The notes: generated by a model from the sequence alone, not told the origin. A stretch of DNA of 24,435 nt from RGIG5612 sp963599255 (GCA_963599255.1 CAVBWS010000030.1:1-24435), one strand, 5' to 3'; positions 1 to 6,838 are shown, counted from the stretch's first letter. Numbers and translations: made by a program.

Positions 1-24
1 TGGAAGTGTGATCTTTTTCTCCAT
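1..24 (-). CDS. Start of a leftward gene, possibly fumarase beta subunit (partial)
   Basis: Only the first eight codons are in the window (ATG at 24 down to 22, reading MEKKITLP). The start is supported by an AAGGAG ribosome binding site on the minus strand, eight bases upstream, and by a TTGTAT-17-TATAAT promoter further upstream (149-121). The N-terminus resembles that of class I fumarate hydratase beta subunits, which often begin M-x-K-x-I-x-L-P. A fumarase alpha gene under a duplicated copy of the same promoter lies at 2964. Eight residues cannot prove identity, so the product is an inference; the existence of a gene start is much firmer. Confidence 0.55.
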
Positions 25-70
25 TGAGGGTACTCCTTGCTGCTATATGAGCTCATCGGCGGGTGAGAGC

Positions 71-158
71 TAATCTTTATATTAATGTCAGCCGCAATTG
101 CTGCCTACATAATCCATGCCATTATACAGTAGAATAAATTGGCATACAATTATTTCGT
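71..158 (+). repeat. Inverted repeat, left copy (promoter and 5' leader)
   Basis: The reverse complement of this stretch matches 2867-2954 over about 88 bases with roughly 14 differences. ACGAAATAATTGTA and TTTATTCTACTGTATAATGG are identical in both copies. The repeat holds a complete promoter plus about 50 bases of leader, in both cases reading outward, away from the cassette at 247-2756. The divergence suggests an old duplication rather than an assembly artefact. Confidence 0.85.
121..149 (-). promoter_or_regulatory. Promoter for the leftward gene (left copy)
   Basis: On the minus strand TTGTAT (149-144), a 17-base spacer, then TATAAT (126-121). It lies inside the inverted repeat shared with the promoter at 2876-2904 and points out of the window toward the start codon at 24. 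Confidence 0.7.
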
Positions 159-246
159 GCAAATTAGAGAAAAACTGGGCAGGAAAGAAAATTTGCGTGC
201 GTTATCGGTGATTTTTCACTAAAATGAAAGCAAGAGGAGAAGATGC

Positions 247-987
247 ATGAAGGATATTGGCAAGAATATAAAGGAATACAGGATAAAGAAGAATCTAAGC
301 CAGGAAGAAATGGCAGAACGGCTAGAGGTATCTAAACGTACAATTTCTAATTATGAAACAGGCAGAAGCAGACCTGACCTGGATATGCTGGAGAAAATTG
401 CAGAAGAGTTGGGCGTTGGAATTAATGAAATTGTATATGGAGACAGTTCGGCTGAAAAGAACAAAAACCTTAAGATAGTTTTGATATCAGTTAGTGGTGT
501 GATTATTGCTGCAGCAATTGTTGTTCTTGTTATAGGAGTAAATTGTGCATATATCCAGCTTAGAAGCAGTAATCTCTGGGGATTGATGGATGCATATATT
601 TATTTAATACGGCCGTTGATGATGTTTATTGTCGGAATTTGCATATCAATTATAATCCGACAATTCGGAATTGTCAGACCTGTAACTAGAATAACAAGAA
701 ACATATTAATGGTGATAACCATTGTTATATTGTCAGCAGTGATTATTACGATTTTCCATGGAATAGTATATCTTTGCAATCAGGTATGGGCAGATATACA
801 AGTGGTTAATGCAAAATCCAGAGGAGATTCCTTTATAAATGATTATTATCCGATCAGTGTTTTGGGCACTAAAATAGGCACGATAATATATCATTTTGTC
901 GAACATTTTTGGCTGTCTTATTTGTTGATAGGAGTTGTATCTGATTTATTGTTATTTGTCTTAAGGAAGGCAAATACAAAGGTATAG
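247..987 (+). CDS. XRE-family HTH regulator with C-terminal membrane domain
   Basis: A 246-residue protein. Residues 5-60 form an XRE/Cro-CI helix-turn-helix, with LSQEEMAERLEVSKRTISNY as helices 2-3 followed by ETGRSRPD. About four hydrophobic segments follow, near residues 75-98, 115-138, 150-175 and 217-240. The architecture implies a membrane-anchored DNA-binding regulator. The start is ATG 247, with GAGGAG seven bases upstream, rather than the ATG at 243, which is in another frame. The lipoprotein gene begins ten bases downstream, and a paralogue with the same HTH-plus-membrane layout is at 1495, so the three likely form one operon. The signal sensed is unknown. Confidence 0.8.
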   Translation: MKDIGKNIKEYRIKKNLSQEEMAERLEVSKRTISNYETGRSRPDLDMLEKIAEELGVGINEIVYGDSSAEKNKNLKIVLISVSGVIIAAAIVVLVIGVNCAYIQLRSSNLWGLMDAYIYLIRPLMMFIVGICISIIIRQFGIVRPVTRITRNILMVITIVILSAVIITIFHGIVYLCNQVWADIQVVNAKSRGDSFINDYYPISVLGTKIGTIIYHFVEHFWLSYLLIGVVSDLLLFVLRKANTKV

Positions 988-997
988 GGGCAGGATC

Positions 998-1480
998 ATG
1001 AAAAAATATTTGCTGACATTTTTATTATTAATCGTGTTAAGTCTTGCGTCTGGCTGCAATGGGTTTCTATACGAAGGAAAAATGGAAACACATGATATTA
1101 TAAATAACGAGGAGCAGACCGAACTTAATATCCCGCTTAGATATCCTTCTTATTATGAGAATGCTGATTTTCAGGTTAGCAAGATAGAGATATCGAATAC
1201 CGGCGGGAATGCAGCATATTATGAAATTAATATTTATACCAAAACGGGTTCATTTTACTATTTTGAAGAACTTACAGTTCAGGTCGGAGAATTCGAAAAG
1301 ATTTCACATGTAGGAAGAAAAATTGCAGACACAGAGGGAATGTCTGAATGTCGTTATAAAATAATGATGCCAAATAGCATTTCGGAATCTAAGCTAATGC
1401 GGGAAGGACGTCTGATATTTTCCAAGCCGCACAATTTCAAATTGGATTTTGATAAGCTGGATTCTGGCAGTGGTCAGTGA
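998..1480 (+). CDS. Small lipoprotein of unknown function
   Basis: A 160-residue protein with a type II signal peptide: Lys-Lys at residues 2-3, a Leu-rich core at 5-16, and lipobox ASGC with the lipidated Cys at position 20. The mature part is hydrophilic, with beta-strand-like alternation and no recognised domain. The gene sits between the two HTH-membrane regulators, ten bases after the first and ending a few bases before the second. A role as extracytoplasmic partner or sensor of these regulators is possible but rests only on position. Confidence 0.75.
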   Translation: MKKYLLTFLLLIVLSLASGCNGFLYEGKMETHDIINNEEQTELNIPLRYPSYYENADFQVSKIEISNTGGNAAYYEINIYTKTGSFYYFEELTVQVGEFEKISHVGRKIADTEGMSECRYKIMMPNSISESKLMREGRLIFSKPHNFKLDFDKLDSGSGQ

Positions 1481-1494
1481 ATTGGAGGTCGGAT

Positions 1495-2193
1495 ATGAGG
1501 GACATAGGAAAGAACATTAAGGCATTCCGGCTAAAGAATAAAATTACTCAGGAACAGTTGGCAGAGAGCTTATATGTAACCAGACAGACTATATCAAACT
1601 ATGAAACCGGAAGGTCACATCCGGATATAGACATGTTGAGAAATATTGCTGACATTTACAAAATAGATGTAGAAACGCTGATTTACGGGGATGTTCCCGT
1701 GGATGGAAGATCTCTAAGAACAAAAGTTTATGTTGTGATGGGCTGTGTTATTTATATTGTTGCAGCCAGTATATTTATCGCAGGTTTTTATGATTACATA
1801 TATGATTATACAGTCACAACATTTGACCGTACATGGATGATCTTATTTACTTTTGCGATAAGACCGCTGCTGTGCATAGGTATGGGTGTGACCAGCATCG
1901 AGATCGTATCTCAATTTATCTGCATTAAACCATTTAAAAGACATTCAAAACTTAGAGCATTTGCATGGATATGCATTGGGATAATATCAGCAGTGGCAGT
2001 AACAATAATTATGATAAATGGAAGAATGCTGTCTTGTATAGGAGTGAGCATAGGGAGCAGTGCTGAAACATGGTCACCTGAATGGAAAATTCTGACGACC
2101 TTAAATACAAAACACTGGTACGTATTCATCATACTGGGAATATGTATGGCATATTTGATAAAGTTGCTGAAAAGACAGCCAAAAGGCAAGTGA
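1495..2193 (+). CDS. XRE-family HTH regulator with C-terminal membrane domain (paralogue)
   Basis: The protein has 232 residues from ATG 1495. A GTG at 1477 would add six residues, but GGAGG at 1484-1488 fits the later ATG, so that start is preferred. Residues 1-60 closely match the regulator at 247 (RDIGKNIKAFRLKNKITQEQ, then TISNYETGRSHPDIDML). Hydrophobic segments near residues 72-95, 110-135, 155-175 and 208-225 suggest four membrane spans. Outside the HTH the two proteins have diverged but keep features such as an IRPL motif in the second span, pointing to an old tandem duplication around the lipoprotein gene. Ligand and target genes are unknown. Confidence 0.8.
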   Translation: MRDIGKNIKAFRLKNKITQEQLAESLYVTRQTISNYETGRSHPDIDMLRNIADIYKIDVETLIYGDVPVDGRSLRTKVYVVMGCVIYIVAASIFIAGFYDYIYDYTVTTFDRTWMILFTFAIRPLLCIGMGVTSIEIVSQFICIKPFKRHSKLRAFAWICIGIISAVAVTIIMINGRMLSCIGVSIGSSAETWSPEWKILTTLNTKHWYVFIILGICMAYLIKLLKRQPKGK

Positions 2194-2252
2194 GGGGAAA
2201 TGGTTAATATGTTATATACGGTGAAATAAACGAATATAATGAGATTGTTACT

Positions 2253-2756
2253 GTGGATGACGAGGAATTTGAGAAAGTCACATTGCAACTTCCAGAAGTT
2301 GAGCTGTTTTATCTGGATGATTATAATTTAGGAGTCATCGCAATTACAGATATCAGCTCATTGACTACAACAGCTTCAAGGACTTTTGGCGACTCCGGTC
2401 TTAGTAGTGCTGATGTGTACTACAGCGTATCCGTAGGACTAACCGGTTATTATTACTACTATACTGATAATTACGGCAGTAGATATGGATGTTTATACCA
2501 TGCAAATGGAAGCTATTCTATACTTGACAGTTCATTTTGTGTAACAGGGCAGGATGTTATGTGTGCACAACAAGGATGCACAACAAATTACCATTATTAC
2601 TATCCAGGCGCAAGTTCTAGCTGGGAAACGAACACGGGTTTCACAAACTATCTTTTGTGTAACGATTTTACATATTTTAAGGTTGAAAATACTATTTATG
2701 TAAATAGAGGAAGTTCAAATACGTATTTTACAGCTAGAACATATACACAATGGTGA
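2253..2756 (+). CDS. Tyr/Ser-rich exported-type protein, probably 5'-truncated
   Basis: A 167-residue open frame from a GTG with only a weak GAG ribosome binding signal. It is rich in Tyr and Ser with few charges (SVGLTGYYYYYTDNYGSRYG) and has Cys residues at about 80, 96, 104, 109 and 136, like secreted or surface proteins, yet it has no signal peptide. The frame stays open upstream to 2208 and reads plausible protein (YVIYGEINEYNEIVTV) with no ATG. A short ORF with ATG at 2200 in another frame ends at 2229. The 5' end therefore looks lost or frameshifted. No family was recognised. A terminator-like hairpin follows at 2802-2842. Confidence 0.45.
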   Translation: MDDEEFEKVTLQLPEVELFYLDDYNLGVIAITDISSLTTTASRTFGDSGLSSADVYYSVSVGLTGYYYYYTDNYGSRYGCLYHANGSYSILDSSFCVTGQDVMCAQQGCTTNYHYYYPGASSSWETNTGFTNYLLCNDFTYFKVENTIYVNRGSSNTYFTARTYTQW

Positions 2757-2801
2757 TTTGTAAGAATTTGACTGTAAAAAATCTGTAAATTCAATAGTTA
2801 C

Positions 2802-2844
2802 AAGGTCTTCTATGATAAAATATTGAAATCTTAGAAGGCCTTTT
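2802..2844 (+). terminator. Terminator-like hairpin closing the HTH/lipoprotein cassette
   Basis: AAGGTCTTCTA (2802-2812) pairs with TAGAAGGCCTT (2832-2842) with one G-U pair. The loop is long (19 bases) and only four T follow, so it may be a weak terminator. Confidence 0.5.
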
Positions 2845-2866
2845 AAATTGGCTTGTATAGATTTTT

Positions 2867-2954
2867 ACGAAATAATTGTACACATATTTATTCTACTGTA
2901 TAATGGCATGGATTTTGTAGGCAGCAATCACGACTGTTGCTAATATAAAGGTAA
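2867..2954 (-). repeat. Inverted repeat, right copy (promoter and 5' leader)
   Basis: Inverted partner of 71-158. It contains a promoter reading rightward into the fumarase alpha gene and most of that gene's 5' untranslated region. The homology stops about ten bases before the start codon at 2964. Confidence 0.85.
2876..2904 (+). promoter_or_regulatory. Promoter of the fumarase alpha gene
   Basis: TTGTAC (2876-2881), a 17-base spacer, then a perfect TATAAT (2899-2904). The start codon is 60 bases downstream of the -10 box. Confidence 0.75.
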
Positions 2955-2963
2955 GGTTTCTAT

Positions 2964-3806
2964 ATGCGAGAAATTAATGTACAGCAAATATCTGATGCAA
3001 TAAGAAATATGTGCATCAGCATTAATCTGAAATTATCTGATGATATGAAGTCAGCACTGGAAAATGCTGAGAAAAATGAGTCTAGTCCGTTGGGTGCTCA
3101 GATCCTGAATATTCTGGAGCAAAATCTTGCCATCGCAGAATCTGACAGCATACCTATCTGTCAGGATACCGGTATGGCTGTTGTTTTTCTGGAGGTCGGT
3201 CAAGATGTTCATCTGGTGGGGGGCAATATTGAGGATGCGGTAAATGACGGCGTATCCCGCGGATATATCGATGGATATTTAAGAAAATCTGTTGTCCGTG
3301 ATCCGTTAGAGCGGGTCAATACCGGAGATAACACGCCAGCCGTAATTCATTACAGCATAGTTTCGGGTGAAAATGTTAAGATCACCCTGGCTCCGAAGGG
3401 ATTCGGAAGTGAAAATATGAGCAAGGTCTGCATGCTGAAACCGGCTGATGGGGCAGATGGGGTACTTGATGCCATCGTAAATGCTGTTAAGGAAGCAGGT
3501 CCTAATGCTTGTCCACCGGTTGTTGTAGGCGTTGGTATCGGCGGAACCTTTGAAAAATGTGCAATCCTGTCCAAGAAGGCGCTCACCCGTCCGGTGGGCT
3601 CGCATAGCAGTAAGGAACATATCCGCAAGTTGGAAGAGACAGCCCTTGAGAGAATTAATAAGTTGGATATCGGACCTGCCGGATTGGGCGGCAATACTAC
3701 TGCACTTGCTGTTAATATTGAAACCTATCCGACTCATATCGCAGGACTTCCTGTTGGTATCAACATTTGCTGCCATGTAAACAGACATATATCAGTCACC
3801 ATATAA
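2964..3806 (+). CDS. Class I fumarate hydratase (or L-tartrate dehydratase) alpha subunit
   Basis: The 280-residue protein has the full length of the alpha subunit of two-subunit, oxygen-sensitive [4Fe-4S] fumarases/tartrate dehydratases, which interconvert fumarate and malate with a separate beta subunit. Likely cluster cysteines are C66 in ICQDTG, C183 in GPNACPP and C269 or C270 in the C-terminal ICCHVNRH. LAPKGFGSENMS and VGVGIGGTFEKC are further family motifs. The C-terminus looks complete. No beta subunit gene follows, although alpha and beta are normally adjacent; a candidate is the divergent gene at the left edge. Fumarase versus tartrate dehydratase cannot be decided here. Confidence 0.88.
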   Translation: MREINVQQISDAIRNMCISINLKLSDDMKSALENAEKNESSPLGAQILNILEQNLAIAESDSIPICQDTGMAVVFLEVGQDVHLVGGNIEDAVNDGVSRGYIDGYLRKSVVRDPLERVNTGDNTPAVIHYSIVSGENVKITLAPKGFGSENMSKVCMLKPADGADGVLDAIVNAVKEAGPNACPPVVVGVGIGGTFEKCAILSKKALTRPVGSHSSKEHIRKLEETALERINKLDIGPAGLGGNTTALAVNIETYPTHIAGLPVGINICCHVNRHISVTI

Positions 3807-4083
3807 GTTAATGCAGCACTTCTTATTTTTAATCATAATCAGGGAGATACAGGTATTTTGCAGGTCAAGCAGGGACAGAAAGTTCTGTTACAATGTGCTT
3901 AGACACAGATGATAATGTTATCAACGAGTAATACCTTGCTTGCCAGAACTTTACCCGGATGTTACAATTAATCTGCTAAAGGTGGTTGTGCTGTGCTAAC
4001 GAAGGCAGGCGCATGATTTGTCATGGGCATTGCCGGATGGCCAGACAGCATTTTCAGAGTGAATTTTATAAGGAGATAGACTG
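3807..4083. other. Non-coding gap after fumarase alpha, possibly decayed
   Basis: This 277-base stretch has no convincing gene. One frame reads VKQGQKVLLQCA before a stop and another reads VTMCLDTDDNVINE before a stop, which may be gene debris, but neither has a start. A hairpin with CATGA/TCATG and GGCA/TGCC pairs lies at 4004-4034. AAGGAG at 4068-4076 belongs to the next gene. Confidence 0.4.
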
Positions 4084-4455
4084 ATGACAAACAAAGAACT
4101 CGTATTAAAGGTATATGATGAAGTATTTAATAAATGGGATTTGTCTAATCTTGATGAATATATGCGTGACGACTATATGCAGCACAATCCTACGGTTGAA
4201 GATGGCAAGGAAGGATTTAAGAAATTCTGCGAGAAGTTCCTTGCAGGCAAGCCTCATATGGAGATTAAGAAAATATTCGAAAATGATAATAACGAGGTAT
4301 GCGTATTCTTCAAATGTACAATGGGCGTAAATGGCATGGTTAATAAGGTTGCTGATATTTACAGGATTCAGGATGGCAAATTGGCGGAGCACTGGGATAT
4401 ATTGCAGGGCAATATTGACGAAACCAATACTGCCAATGGTCGCGGCCAGTTTTGA
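4084..4455 (+). CDS. NTF2/SnoaL-like small protein
   Basis: A 123-residue protein with the size and motifs of the SnoaL-like branch of the NTF2 fold: an N-terminal helix LVLKVYDEVFNKWD, then DDYMQHNP, and near the end a strand pair around DIYRIQDGKLAEHWDILQ. The family includes cyclases, isomerases and many uncharacterised cytoplasmic proteins, so no reaction can be assigned. AAGGAG about eight bases upstream supports ATG 4084. The protein is complete. It has the strand of its neighbours, but wide spacing on both sides suggests its own transcript. Confidence 0.75.
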   Translation: MTNKELVLKVYDEVFNKWDLSNLDEYMRDDYMQHNPTVEDGKEGFKKFCEKFLAGKPHMEIKKIFENDNNEVCVFFKCTMGVNGMVNKVADIYRIQDGKLAEHWDILQGNIDETNTANGRGQF

Positions 4456-4473
4456 TGTATGTTCGTGGATTCG

Positions 4474-4569
4474 TTGCACGCCGGGAGGCCGCGGCTTACT
4501 GCTAAAAGACAATCAGAGAAGGTGTTTTCGAGCAGTCGCTGAATGCCGAGTTTTATGGCACATGTGCAA
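4474..4569 (+). ncRNA. Structured repeat element, copy 1 (upstream of degV)
   Basis: A nested hairpin is predicted. The outer stem is TTGCAC (4474-4479) with GTGCAA (4564-4569), then GGC (4487-4489) with GCC (4545-4547), CGGC (4492-4495) with GCTG (4538-4541), and ACTGC (4498-4502) with GCAGT (4532-4536). The apical part shares GACAATCAG and GTTTTCGAGCAG with the copy at 7940-8043. Helices are kept while bases differ between copies, for example ACTGC/GCAGT here and CCTGC/GCAGG there. It ends about 40-55 bases before the degV start. It may be a cis-acting leader RNA or a processed or mobile RNA element. I do not recognise it as a named riboswitch. Confidence 0.6.
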
Positions 4570-4625
4570 ATGACCTAAATTATACGGATGATGTAGATAT
4601 AGTTGAAATGAATGGGGGGTGCCAA

Positions 4626-5495
4626 TTGGATAATTTTGAAATATTTACTGATACAGGCTGCGATATAGTTCCGGAAAAATTAGATGAGTGGAACGTCAGA
4701 TGCATCGACCTTCTTTTCAGAGATGTGAAGACAGATAAGGTCTATACACAGCGAGAGATGCCGGTTGACGCATTTTATCAGAAAATGAAGGACGGAGATA
4801 CATTCAGAACTTCTGCGGCCAACATGGATGATTTTATCAAGGGCTTTGAACCTGTTCTGCAGGAAGGCAGGGATATACTGTATGTGGGATTTTCTTCGGG
4901 TCTTAGCGGTACTGTTAATACAGGTGCGATCGTTGCAAATGAATTGATGGAAAAATATCCGGAGCGCAAGATCATCGTAGTGGATACGCTGTGTGCATCA
5001 GCTGGTCTGGGTTTGTTTGTATATATGGCTGTTCTTAAGAGAGCTAAGGGCGAGTCAATGGAAGACATTGCAGCCTATATAAGAGAAAATGTTCCTTATC
5101 TGGGACATTGGTTCACGGTAGGAGATCTGGTATATCTTAAGAGAAGCGGACGCTGCAGTGCAGCAGCTGCCTTCATGGGAGGCATGCTTAACCTTAAACC
5201 GCTGCTGCATGTTGATGAAGAAGGACATCTTGTGCCTATCGTAAATGTAAGGGGCCGCAAGAAGTCAATTACGGCAGTGGTTGATAAGTACTTTGAGCTT
5301 GCAAGAGACCCGGAGAATGGTATGTATTTTATCTGCAATGGTGACTGCCGTGAGGATGCTCAGAAATTAGAAGAGATGATCATGGCAAGAAACGGGGGCA
5401 AAAGGGCGGATCTTATAACCGACATAGGTCCTGTAATAGGCTCCCATTCAGGCCCTGGAACATTGGCAGTATTTTTCTTAGGCAAGCAGAGATAA
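4626..5495 (+). CDS. DegV family fatty-acid-binding protein (FakB-like)
   Basis: A 289-residue protein. DegV/FakB proteins bind a fatty acid and present it to the FakA kinase for phosphorylation. Family signatures are the N-terminal IFTDTGCDI, FRTSAAN, SSGLSGTVNTG, YLKRSGRCS and the C-terminal DIGPVIGSHSGPGTL. TTG 4626 is chosen because GGGGGG at 4614-4619 lies six bases upstream and the protein then begins MDNFEIFTDTG, as expected for the family. The ATG at 4608 is in frame and would add six residues but has no ribosome binding site. The structured repeat lies immediately upstream. No FakA is visible here, and the ligand is unknown. Confidence 0.85.
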   Translation: MDNFEIFTDTGCDIVPEKLDEWNVRCIDLLFRDVKTDKVYTQREMPVDAFYQKMKDGDTFRTSAANMDDFIKGFEPVLQEGRDILYVGFSSGLSGTVNTGAIVANELMEKYPERKIIVVDTLCASAGLGLFVYMAVLKRAKGESMEDIAAYIRENVPYLGHWFTVGDLVYLKRSGRCSAAAAFMGGMLNLKPLLHVDEEGHLVPIVNVRGRKKSITAVVDKYFELARDPENGMYFICNGDCREDAQKLEEMIMARNGGKRADLITDIGPVIGSHSGPGTLAVFFLGKQR

Positions 5496-5503
5496 TGGCA
5501 AAA

Positions 5504-5536
5504 TTATTATTCATTAAAAACATTAATGAATAATAA
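5504..5536. terminator. Perfect 14-bp AT-rich inverted repeat after degV
   Basis: TTATTATTCATTAA (5504-5517) and TTAATGAATAATAA (5523-5536) are exact reverse complements with a five-base loop AAACA. It lies between the degV stop and the aro promoter and may act as a bidirectional weak terminator or a protein-binding site. There is no G+C-rich stem or T-run, so terminator function is uncertain. Confidence 0.45.
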
Positions 5537-5557
5537 CAAATTAGTTAATAAAGCGTG

Positions 5558-5586
5558 TTGATAAGCCTGATACTGTGTGATAGAAT
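5558..5586 (+). promoter_or_regulatory. Promoter of the aromatic amino acid operon
   Basis: TTGATA (5558-5563), a 17-base spacer, then TAGAAT (5581-5586). Transcription would start near 5592, placing the whole attenuator in the leader transcript. Confidence 0.75.
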
Positions 5587-5631
5587 ACAGCCCGTGCATG
5601 AGAGTTGATGCACAAAAGAAAGGCTTATATT

Positions 5632-5685
5632 ATGAACAACAGATACTTTTTTAGCTTTACATTTTCCTTTTACTTTACTGATTGA
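5632..5685 (+). CDS. Phe/Tyr-rich leader peptide of the aro operon
   Basis: A 17-codon ORF encoding MNNRYFFSFTFSFYFTD: six Phe (all TTT) and two Tyr (both TAC), nearly half the peptide. AAAGG at 5619-5623 is eight bases before the ATG. It lies between a good promoter and an antiterminator/terminator pair ahead of DAHP synthase and six further genes of chorismate and Phe synthesis. By analogy with pheL-type leaders, ribosome stalling on Phe (or Tyr) codons would report charged tRNA levels. It is too short for most gene callers. The layout is seen directly; the mechanism is inferred from it. Confidence 0.85.
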   Translation: MNNRYFFSFTFSFYFTD

Positions 5686-5697
5686 ATAAGTAAGGGC

Positions 5698-5769
5698 AAT
5701 TTGTAGTGCATAAAAAGTTCTTAACAGAAGAAAGTTGATGCGGCACAAATTGCATGTGCCGCATTTTTT
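5698..5769 (+). promoter_or_regulatory. Transcription attenuator: antiterminator and intrinsic terminator
   Basis: Terminator: ATGCGGCACA (5738-5747) pairs perfectly with TGTGCCGCAT (5755-5764) around a seven-base loop, with six T at 5764-5769. Antiterminator: AATTTGTAGTGCAT (5698-5711) can pair with ATGCGGCACAAATT (5738-5751) in 12 of 14 positions, destroying the terminator stem. A 5' hairpin, GTGCAT (5594-5599) with ATGCAC (5608-5613), offers a further alternative, since ATGCAC can also pair with GTGCAT at 5706-5711. The leader stop codon is 13 bases before the antiterminator, so a ribosome resting there would hinder it, while one stalled at the Phe codons would not. Confidence 0.85.
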
Positions 5770-5833
5770 CTGTATTTGCAAGAAGTAATGTAATACAGGC
5801 GGTCATGCATGGAATGAAAAAGAGGAATTTTTA

Positions 5834-6838
5834 ATGATAGTTGTATTAAAACCAAATGCTGATGAGAAAAAACAAGAGCAGGTCATTAACTGGCTGGAGG
5901 GAATGGGCGTCAAGGTTCATGTGGCCGTCGGAGAATATCAGACTGTATTAGGACTTATCGGAAATACTCAGCGAATAGATGAGCAGCTGGTAGAAAGCCT
6001 TGATATAGTAGATTCTGTAAAAAAAGTTACAGAAAGCTTCAAAACATGCAACCGCAAATTCCATCCTGATGATACAATAATATCCGTTGGCAATGTGAAG
6101 ATCGGCGGCGGACATTTTGCCATGATAGCAGGACCGTGCTCGGTAGAGTCGGAGGAGCAGATCGTTGAGATTGCCAAGGCAGTTAAGGAATATGGCGCCG
6201 ATATGTTAAGAGGCGGAGCATTTAAGCCTCGTACATCGCCGTATGATTTTCAGGGACTTAAGGCTGAAGGCCTGGAACTTCTCAAGATCGCAAGACAGGA
6301 GACAGGACTTCCGATTGTAACGGAGATCATGAGTGTAACAGATCTTGACCTGTTCGAAGATGTAGATGTTATACAGGTGGGCGCAAGAAATATGCAAAAT
6401 TTCGATCTGCTTAAGGAATTAGGCAAGGTGAATAAACCTATCCTTTTAAAGAGGGGCTTGGCCAATACATTAAAAGAACTGCTGATGAGTGCTGAATATA
6501 TCATGGCCAGCGGCAATGAACAGGTTATTCTGTGTGAAAGGGGCATCCGCACATTCAGCGATTATACGAGAAATACCCTCGACATTTCGGCAGTGCCGAT
6601 GCTTCATGAGCTGTCACATTTGCCTGTGATCGTGGATCCTAGTCATGCAACAGGAATAGCGAGACTGGTTCCTCCGATGGCGGCATCTGCAGCAGCCTGC
6701 GGAGCGGATGGACTTATAATTGAGGTTCACAATGATCCGATCCACGCGTTGTGCGATGGCGCACAGTCATTAAGACCGGAAGAATTCAAAAAAGTAGCAC
6801 AGACAGTACGGGCTGTAAGAGCAGCCGTTCAGGGGTGA
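5834..6838 (+). CDS. aroF: 3-deoxy-7-phosphoheptulonate synthase (DAHP synthase) with N-terminal regulatory domain
   Basis: A 334-residue cytoplasmic enzyme joining phosphoenolpyruvate and erythrose 4-phosphate, the first shikimate step. Residues 1-70 form the ferredoxin-like (ACT-like) domain that confers Tyr/Phe feedback inhibition in the Thermotoga-type enzyme. The rest is the KDO8P/DAHP synthase barrel with AGPCSVES (99-106), KPRTSPYDFQG (131-141), QVGARNMQN (181-189), LLKRG and VDPSHATG. The expected metal ligands are present: C102, H271, E297, D308. First structural gene after the Phe/Tyr attenuator, five bases ahead of aroB, so both transcript and enzyme are probably controlled by aromatic amino acids. 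Confidence 0.95.
   Translation: MIVVLKPNADEKKQEQVINWLEGMGVKVHVAVGEYQTVLGLIGNTQRIDEQLVESLDIVDSVKKVTESFKTCNRKFHPDDTIISVGNVKIGGGHFAMIAGPCSVESEEQIVEIAKAVKEYGADMLRGGAFKPRTSPYDFQGLKAEGLELLKIARQETGLPIVTEIMSVTDLDLFEDVDVIQVGARNMQNFDLLKELGKVNKPILLKRGLANTLKELLMSAEYIMASGNEQVILCERGIRTFSDYTRNTLDISAVPMLHELSHLPVIVDPSHATGIARLVPPMAASAAACGADGLIIEVHNDPIHALCDGAQSLRPEEFKKVAQTVRAVRAAVQG

Noticed and set aside
1477..1494. GTG start adding six residues to the second HTH-membrane regulator
   Set aside because: GGAGG at 1484-1488 lies inside this extension and fits ATG 1495; the first regulator also begins M-(K/R)-D-I-G.
3807..3905. Remnant of a fumarase beta gene after the alpha subunit
   Set aside because: Only a short VKQGQKVLL-like match in one frame, too weak to claim.
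4500..4607. Coding fragment reading TIREGVFEQSLNAEFYGT in frame with degV, with a similar peptide in the copy at 7982
   Set aside because: A stop lies directly upstream and no start codon is available; pairing-preserving changes in the stems explain the similarity better as RNA. A decayed coding repeat is not fully excluded.
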